NCBI GenBank assembly: GCA_028820035.1
Contig: JAPPKI010000104.1
Span: 1-12,878, forward strand
DNA length: 12,878 bases
Direction: 5' to 3'
Source of the DNA: a bacterium
GTDB lineage: Bacteria > Actinomycetota > Acidimicrobiia > Acidimicrobiales > Bin134
Shown piece by piece: positions 8,633-12,878 of this stretch. Position 1 is the stretch's first letter. Each line of letters starts with the position of its first letter. A program made the translations under genes and the position numbers. The notes beneath the pieces are model-generated. The model had not been told where the DNA came from. It worked only from the letters and a program-made list of their open reading frames with translations, and did not search any database.

Positions 8633-9358
8633 CTACATCCCCCACGGGCTCAAATCGACATCCAATTCTCGGAGGCGGTTGATGATCGTGGGGGGATCCA
8701 TGGTCATGGCCGGCCAGTGGTAGTCGTAGATGCGGATGTTGAGCACGAACGCGATGTACTCAGACACCTGGTCGACGGTGAAGTAGATGCCCCGGCGACC
8801 GATGGAAGCCTCATAGGCCGCCCCGTTCTGGCGGCTCAGCACGAAGTTTGTGTGGTCGCACATGTGCTTCATGTCGGTGCTCACCCAGTCCCAGATCACC
8901 TCAGTACACAGGATCAGCGGCTCGGAGGGCTCGGCTGAGATCAGCTTGAAGTCCTTCGACACCAGGGTGATGGGCTCCAGCGTGTGAGCGTCGTAGGTCC
9001 GCAACTCCACTTCTTTGCCTCGGAAGTACGGGGTCCAGGAAACTCCGATTCCCTCGTGGGCACAACCGATATAGCTGTGGAACTCCCCGTCGATGAACAT
9101 CTCCACCTGGCTGGGAAAGGCCGAGAACGGCGGCGCCTTCAAGATGTCGCAGTTCGGAGATGTCTCGTCGATCACAAATACGATTCCCAACTGGAGAAGC
9201 TTGAGCGCCTCTATCAAACGGCGCCGTTCGATCCCCGTTCCGGCATGCATGGCAGCCAGATTGGGGGCCCGCTTGTTCTCACCCCAGTAGTCGAACACGA
9301 ACTTCCTCAGTTCCAGGGCATCATCGGTCCACTCGATCTCCGGCACATGTTGGGGCAT
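8633..9358 (-). CDS. MerB-fold protein (alkylmercury lyase-like), function unknown
   Basis: 241-residue protein that reads as a distant relative of organomercurial lyase MerB. Residues about 15-65 look like the N-terminal winged-helix domain (a short helix, then LAAMHAGTGIERRRLIEALK at 34-53 as the helix-turn-helix part). The second half aligns by eye with the MerB core: Cys99 in GCAHEG matches MerB Cys96, Glu102 stands where MerB has catalytic Asp99, and Cys167 in MCDHTNF matches MerB Cys159 (FCCHVHF). The stretch KEVELRTYDAHTLEPITL (115-132) is equivalent to the MerB strand pair before its second half. The start at 9358 is supported by GAAAGGG nine bases upstream. The gene follows the SDR by 25 bases on the same strand, so it is likely co-transcribed. 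There is no merA, merR, merT or merP nearby, so mercury detoxification is doubtful; related folds could act on other thiol- or metal-bearing substrates. The fold call rests on recalled MerB sequence, not on a search. Confidence 0.68.
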   Translation of the reverse strand: MPQHVPEIEWTDDALELRKFVFDYWGENKRAPNLAAMHAGTGIERRRLIEALKLLQLGIVFVIDETSPNCDILKAPPFSAFPSQVEMFIDGEFHSYIGCAHEGIGVSWTPYFRGKEVELRTYDAHTLEPITLVSKDFKLISAEPSEPLILCTEVIWDWVSTDMKHMCDHTNFVLSRQNGAAYEASIGRRGIYFTVDQVSEYIAFVLNIRIYDYHWPAMTMDPPTIINRLRELDVDLSPWGM

Positions 9359-9367
9359 TGGTCTTAT

Positions 9368-9374
9368 CCCTTTC
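9368..9374 (-). promoter_or_regulatory. Ribosome binding site of MerB-like gene
   Basis: On the minus strand GAAAGGG lies nine bases before the ATG at 9358, inside the 25-base gap after the SDR stop. A site of its own in this gap fits translation as the second gene of a two-gene message. Confidence 0.5.
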
Positions 9375-9383
9375 TGCTGCGGC

Positions 9384-10154
9384 TCAGATCTTGGCCGCCG
9401 AGCCGCCGTCCACGTACAGCTGGCTGGCGTTGGTGAATCCGGAGGCCTCCGAGGCCGCGAATACGATTGTCCGGGCCACCTCATCGGCTCGTCCCACTCG
9501 GCCCTGGGGAATCCTTCCCCCCAGCACTTTGTCGGCGAATTCCTGGGGACTCAGCCCCTGCGCGTCGGCCGCGTTGGCCACCATTTCCATCAACCGATCA
9601 GTGGCTGTCGGCCCGGGGTGTACTGCCACCACCCTGACCCCGTCGGGGGCCACTAGCTGTCCCACCGACGCGGTCACGTGGGTCAGCGCGGTCACGATGC
9701 AGGCCAGCACGTATCCGGGTGACGCTTCGGTGCCGGCAACACCGAGCACGTTTACAATTGACCCCGAGCCTTGCTGCTGCATGGCCGGCAACACCGAGCG
9801 CATGGCCCGCACGTACCCCATGAGCTTCAGGTCGATGGTCTCCTGCCAGGCCCGTTCATCAGCGTCGAGGATTGAACCCCCGGTGGAGGAGCCAGCGTTG
9901 TTGATCAGCGCGTCCACGCCGCCCAATCGGGCCATGGCCTCGTCCATGGCCGCAGCCACCCCACCCGCAGTCGACAGGTCGGCGATTACTGGGATTCCGG
10001 CGATCTCCTCAACCAGTGTCTCCACATCGGCGCGAGTACGAGCGACCACCGCCACCCGAGCTCCCTCGGCGGCGAAGATTCGAGTGGCGGCCGCCCCAAT
10101 TCCCCGGCTCCCCCCGGTTACGATCACCCGTGCTCCCTGGAGTCCTAGATCCAT
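9384..10154 (-). CDS. SDR-family protein with degenerate catalytic tetrad
   Basis: Short-chain dehydrogenase/reductase fold, 256 residues. The nucleotide-binding loop TGGSRGIG is intact at 13-20, NNAG at 85-88, the PG motif at 180-181, and the C-terminal YVDGG at 247-251. The active site is unusual. Lined up by eye, the usual tetrad Asn-Ser-Tyr-Lys reads Asp108, Gly138, Tyr148 and Cys152, so only the tyrosine remains. An Arg in VVART (36-40) after beta-2 suggests NADP(H). It may be an inactive or altered dehydrogenase, or act on another reaction; some actinobacterial SDR groups are known to lack the lysine. The ATG at 10154 gives the typical MDLGLQGARV opening. TAATCT, eight bases upstream on the minus strand (10168 down to 10163), is a possible -10 for a near-leaderless message. 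It is followed at 25 bases by the MerB-like gene, and its start overlaps that of the sulfotransferase. Confidence 0.87.
   Translation of the reverse strand: MDLGLQGARVIVTGGSRGIGAAATRIFAAEGARVAVVARTRADVETLVEEIAGIPVIADLSTAGGVAAAMDEAMARLGGVDALINNAGSSTGGSILDADERAWQETIDLKLMGYVRAMRSVLPAMQQQGSGSIVNVLGVAGTEASPGYVLACIVTALTHVTASVGQLVAPDGVRVVAVHPGPTATDRLMEMVANAADAQGLSPQEFADKVLGGRIPQGRVGRADEVARTIVFAASEASGFTNASQLYVDGGSAAKI
10119..10142 (+). promoter_or_regulatory. Possible promoter -10 and RBS of the sulfotransferase gene
   Basis: TACGAT (10119-10124) fits the TANNNT -10 pattern and GGAG (10139-10142) lies ten bases before the ATG at 10153. Both sit inside the 5' end of the divergent SDR coding sequence, as they must, since the two starts overlap. 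Short motifs like these occur by chance, so this is a suggestion only. Confidence 0.3.
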
Positions 10155-11439
10155 GCGCGGTGAGATTATCCTGCCGGACGTGAGCGACCGCCCTGCCCCC
10201 ATCCGTATAGAGGATCTCGTCGATCCGGTGCTTCCGCCTGAGATCTCGGAGATGATGGAGCAGACCGCTCCGATGGCCGATCAGATCGAGCTGAGCCCTG
10301 AGGCGATTCTGGCCGCAGCCACCGCTCAGACAGGACTCAGCGACTTCGGTCCAGACGAATTCCGGGCCCCGCTTGAGGTGCTCTGCCACTCCCTTGACAC
10401 CGAAGCCGACCATTCCCCCATGGGCCGGGTGAGCGGTTTCAGCCAACTCACCGCGTTTGCCGCCAACCGGCTGCGCATCGAGCAGTACATCAAGGACCAC
10501 CCCGATGCCCTGGATGTGCCCATCAAGCGGCCCATTGTGATCGCCGGGCTGCCCCGCACTGGAACCACCCATCTCCACAATCTCATCTCTGCTGACCCCG
10601 CATTGCGCTCATTGCCCTGGTGGGAGGCCATGGAGCCGGTCCCACCCCCAGAGGAGGCCGGAACCGTAGAAGGCCGCATCGAACGAGCGAAGAACGGGCT
10701 GGTCATTCACAACACCGCCATGCCCCACTATGCCCGTATGCACGAGATGACTTGGGACCATGTCCACGAGGAGATCCACCTGCTGGGCATCGACTTCTCC
10801 ACCATGCTGTTCGACTGCCTGGCTGTGCTTCCCACGTGGCGGACCTACTACAAGGAGCACGACCAGACCCCCCACTATCAGTACCTGAAGCGCATCTTGA
10901 AAGTTCTGACCCACCAGCGGCCACCCCGGGAGCGCTGGGTGCTCAAGTCGCCGCAACACCTGGAGCAGATTGCCCCGCTCATGAATGTGTTCGGCGACGC
11001 CACCGTGGTCTTCACCCACCGCGATCCGGTGTCGATCACCGCCTCATTCGCCACCATGATCTGCTATTCGGCCCGCATGAGCGCCAGCCACCCGGTGGAT
11101 GTCCGCGGCATCGGCCAGTGGTGGGCGCAGCTCATCCAGGACATGCTCCAATCTTGCACCGATGACCGCGATCTCGTACCGCCCGAGCAGTCCATCGATG
11201 TGCTGTTCCACGAGTTCATGGCCGACGACGTGGCCATGGTGGAGCGCATCTACAAACTGGCCGACCAGCCATTCTCAGCCGAAGTCAAGTCCGCCATGGA
11301 CACCTACATGGCTGACCATCCTCGAGGAAAGCACGGCCGGGTGATCTACGATCTGGCCGACTTCGGGATGACCGCAAGAGAGCGGCGCCAAGCGCTCAGT
11401 TTCTATACGGACCGCTTTGCGGTCGAGCTAGAGCACTAG
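10153..11439 (+). CDS. PAPS-dependent sulfotransferase family protein
   Basis: Sulfotransferase of the actinobacterial Stf-like type, 428 residues, transferring a sulfuryl group from PAPS to a hydroxyl or similar acceptor, probably a lipid or sterol-like compound. The 5'-phosphosulfate loop is clear: IVIAGLPRTGTTHL at 128-141 with PRTGTT at 134-139. The 3'-phosphate site is VVFTHRDPVSITASF at 285-299 (THRDP at 288-292), and WVLKSPQH at 262-269 precedes it, as in this family. Residues 1-125 form the helical N-terminal part usual for this group. The frame is open far upstream (to 9358), but that part is antisense to the SDR. ATG 10153 is preferred: GGAG at 10139-10142 lies ten bases before it and TACGAT (10119-10124) may be its -10; GTG 10180 is the alternative. 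The start codon overlaps the divergent SDR start, and the stop overlaps that of the DUF1214 gene. Confidence 0.9.
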   Translation: MRGEIILPDVSDRPAPIRIEDLVDPVLPPEISEMMEQTAPMADQIELSPEAILAAATAQTGLSDFGPDEFRAPLEVLCHSLDTEADHSPMGRVSGFSQLTAFAANRLRIEQYIKDHPDALDVPIKRPIVIAGLPRTGTTHLHNLISADPALRSLPWWEAMEPVPPPEEAGTVEGRIERAKNGLVIHNTAMPHYARMHEMTWDHVHEEIHLLGIDFSTMLFDCLAVLPTWRTYYKEHDQTPHYQYLKRILKVLTHQRPPRERWVLKSPQHLEQIAPLMNVFGDATVVFTHRDPVSITASFATMICYSARMSASHPVDVRGIGQWWAQLIQDMLQSCTDDRDLVPPEQSIDVLFHEFMADDVAMVERIYKLADQPFSAEVKSAMDTYMADHPRGKHGRVIYDLADFGMTARERRQALSFYTDRFAVELEH

Positions 11440-12518
11440 CTCAGCTCGGCCAGCTTCACCACCTCGGCGCTGATCGGGTCGGGGGTTCGCTCGGGCAGAA
11501 ACCACCGGAACCAGATTCGCCCATGAGGGCGCCCCTGGGTGGACACCCAGTTGGGCACACCAGGGTCTTTGGCCGCAATCACGATGGTCCACGATCCGTC
11601 CTCGTCGAGCTGCACTTTGGAGCCATTGGTGGTGACGTCGTCGTAGTCGTAGTTGAAGCAGTGCAAGAACTGGTTCCACAAGCACATGTTCCAGAAAACG
11701 CACTCCGGCGAACTGCCCTTCAACACCAGAGCCTCGTCATCGTCGAGCTCGAAGGCCCCCATGGCGTAGGAGGCATCTCCTGCGGCCCAGCCGAAAGTCT
11801 CGGTGGGCACCGGAAACGGGTTATCGATGTGGTTGAGGGTGCCCAACGGAATGGGAACCATGGCGGCTTGTTCCTTGACCCATGTCGTGGCGTGCTGGAA
11901 GCGCCGGGCCACCTCGGCATCGGTGTGTACTTCACCCCACGCGGGTGCCGGGTCGAGGCACTCGATGCTCCAACGGGCCTTCTCCCCGCTCACTGGGTCG
12001 TTCATGTAGTCGCGAGTGCAGGCCACCACGGCATCGGGGGCCAGCTTCAGAAAGTTGCCTTCGTGGTCGTTCGGGCTGACTGTCATCTCGTAGGTGCCGT
12101 CGGGATTGGCAGTCATCTGGGTGGTGTTGAGCGTTCCGACGATGCGCTCGGAATAGCGGCCGTCGTCGGGGCCGCCGTACACGGTAAGCGACAGGTATAC
12201 CGCGTCGCCGGGGTCCACGGTCACCCGGTAGGTGCGGGAGGGGTCAATTCGAGTCATGAAGTAGAACGCATCGGAGTTGTCGCCACCCCACTTCTTGTAC
12301 GGACCCACGATCTCGGTGAACCGGGGCCGGTTGGTATCGGCCCACACGTACACGTCGAGTGCCACCTGGGTAATGGAGAAGATCCACCGGTAGCCCTCCA
12401 GCACGGCCTGGTCGTCAGCCAGCGCCTTGGGACCGGTCAGAAACTCCTGGTCAAGACCCTTCACGGTTTCGATCAGTTCGTGGACCGCAGCGGTGGTCTC
12501 AAATCGGGTATCGGTCAT
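11436..12518 (-). CDS. DUF1214-domain protein
   Basis: 360-residue protein of the DUF1214 family, whose biochemical role is not established. Residues about 1-75 are helical, with GYRWIFSITQVALDVYVW at 42-59. A beta-rich body follows, with GGDNSDAFYFMTRIDP at 78-93 and YSERIVGTLN at 122-131. The C-terminal DUF1214 block holds CVFWNMCLWNQF (273-284), KDPGVPNWVST (317-327) and GRIWFRWFLPE (333-343), the last two being the recurrent family motifs. No signal peptide or membrane helix is evident, so it is probably cytosolic. The start at 12518 has AGGAG five bases upstream. It follows the thioesterase by 17 bases on the same strand and is probably its operon partner. Its stop TAG overlaps the sulfotransferase stop inside one CTAG. 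Family members recur near sulfotransferase and SDR genes in actinobacterial lipid or sterol regions (from memory), which points to a role there, but no reaction can be claimed. Confidence 0.85.
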   Translation of the reverse strand: MTDTRFETTAAVHELIETVKGLDQEFLTGPKALADDQAVLEGYRWIFSITQVALDVYVWADTNRPRFTEIVGPYKKWGGDNSDAFYFMTRIDPSRTYRVTVDPGDAVYLSLTVYGGPDDGRYSERIVGTLNTTQMTANPDGTYEMTVSPNDHEGNFLKLAPDAVVACTRDYMNDPVSGEKARWSIECLDPAPAWGEVHTDAEVARRFQHATTWVKEQAAMVPIPLGTLNHIDNPFPVPTETFGWAAGDASYAMGAFELDDDEALVLKGSSPECVFWNMCLWNQFLHCFNYDYDDVTTNGSKVQLDEDGSWTIVIAAKDPGVPNWVSTQGRPHGRIWFRWFLPERTPDPISAEVVKLAELS

Positions 12519-12523
12519 GGATT

Positions 12524-12528
12524 CTCCT
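12524..12528 (-). promoter_or_regulatory. Ribosome binding site of DUF1214 gene
   Basis: AGGAG on the minus strand, five bases before the ATG at 12518 and inside the 17-base gap after the thioesterase stop. It is the best Shine-Dalgarno in the window and fits an internal gene of an operon. Confidence 0.75.
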
Positions 12529-12535
12529 GTCGGGG

Positions 12536-12878
12536 CTATAGATCTTCGTAGAGCTGTCGGTTGGCCCGAATGAAGACACCGTCAGCAGTGGCGGTCACTG
12601 TCCCGTCGCACACCATTTCACCGGACGCGTACAGCTTGCGGCCTTCTGCGCCAGAAGACCAGGCTCGGAGCTTGATCTCCCTCAATAACGGGGTGGGCCT
12701 CCGATATACCACCGTCAATGTGCCGGTGTAGCCGCCCTTGTTGTTGACCACGTTGACCACACCCAACAGCTCATCGAAGATCTCCGCGATGATCCCGCCG
12801 TGGACCAAACCGGGAGGGCCCGCGTAGACCGGAGACAGGTTCATCCTCCCGTGGACCTCTTCCCCCTCTGCCCATAGC
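12536..12878 (-). CDS. PaaI-like hotdog thioesterase, 5' partial
   Basis: Hotdog-fold acyl-CoA thioesterase, PaaI-like group, hydrolysing a thioester of CoA or a similar carrier. The frame is open to the right edge: upstream of the ATG at 12844 the in-frame codons read WAEGEEVHGR, which fits the strand preceding the core in this family, so the true start lies outside and the ATG is internal. Counting from that Met, the signature GPPGLVHGGIIA is at 9-20 and FDELLG at 23-28. This is the usual hotdog helix with the His-Gly-Gly loop and the acidic residues (Asp24, Glu25) that polarise the thioester or water. A second strand block, TGTLTVVYRRPTPL at 40-53, matches the usual LxVxYxxP region. It lies 17 bases upstream of the DUF1214 gene on the same strand and is probably co-transcribed. 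Its place beside a sulfotransferase and SDR suggests acyl-CoA handling of the same lipid pathway (inference). Confidence 0.85.
   Translation of the reverse strand, partial: LWAEGEEVHGRMNLSPVYAGPPGLVHGGIIAEIFDELLGVVNVVNNKGGYTGTLTVVYRRPTPLLREIKLRAWSSGAEGRKLYASGEMVCDGTVTATADGVFIRANRQLYEDL

Noticed and set aside
8633..9358. Assigning merB and a mercury-resistance function
   Set aside because: No other mer gene is present, the catalytic Asp is replaced by Glu, and similarity is remote; only the fold is proposed.
9358..10152. A 265-codon extension of the sulfotransferase frame upstream, giving a 693-residue protein
   Set aside because: It runs antisense through the whole SDR coding sequence, is rich in Ser, Thr and Ala as shadow frames of GC-rich genes are, and shows no domain. 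Family length supports the start at 10153.
11523..12551. 342-codon plus-strand frame opposite the DUF1214 gene
   Set aside because: It is a Val-, Gly- and His-rich mirror of a well-supported gene with a strong ribosome binding site.

Overview
The window is GC-rich chromosomal DNA that is almost fully coding: nine whole or nearly whole genes plus one gene cut by the right edge. Several things point to a high-GC actinobacterium. It has a long, acetyl-CoA-sensing type (ICL2-like) isocitrate lyase and a malate synthase G. It has an MMPL/HAE3-type exporter, a carboxylate-type sulfotransferase and DUF1214 proteins. Start regions look leaderless (a TANNNT hexamer six bases before a GTG). I would guess an environmental lineage such as Acidimicrobiia or a relative, but that is inference; no rRNA or marker gene is present. 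No RNA gene, CRISPR array, insertion sequence, phage gene or long repeat was seen. No gene-free stretch exceeds 130 bases.

Left part (1-4033). The C-terminal three quarters or more of an RND-superfamily (MMPL/HAE3) exporter enters from the left edge and converges on a canonical SDR oxidoreductase. That SDR is divergent, across 47 bases, from an MFS transporter.

Centre (4037-8614). This is a complete glyoxylate shunt. A long isocitrate lyase (minus) and a malate synthase G (plus) diverge from one control region of about 126 bases. Together they turn isocitrate plus acetyl-CoA into succinate and malate, allowing growth on acetate or fatty acids. The isocitrate lyase has a clear -10, a leader and a Shine-Dalgarno sequence; the malate synthase start looks leaderless.

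Right part (8633-12878). A cluster of accessory lipid/xenobiotic-type genes: a MerB-fold (alkylmercury-lyase-like) protein, an SDR with a degenerate active site, a PAPS-type sulfotransferase, a DUF1214 protein and a hotdog thioesterase. The SDR and MerB-like gene form one minus-strand unit, and the thioesterase and DUF1214 gene another. The sulfotransferase lies between them on the plus strand. Its start codon overlaps the SDR start in one CATG, and its stop codon overlaps the DUF1214 stop in one CTAG. The sulfotransferase/SDR/DUF1214 grouping resembles, from memory, a gene set in the mycobacterial cholesterol-catabolism region. The MerB-like protein inside it is the least explained part of the window and the best lead.

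Most of the window looks like ordinary metabolism. The candidates for something new are the MerB-like protein with a Cys/Glu/Cys site and no mer operon, and the SDR beside it that keeps only the tyrosine of the usual catalytic tetrad.
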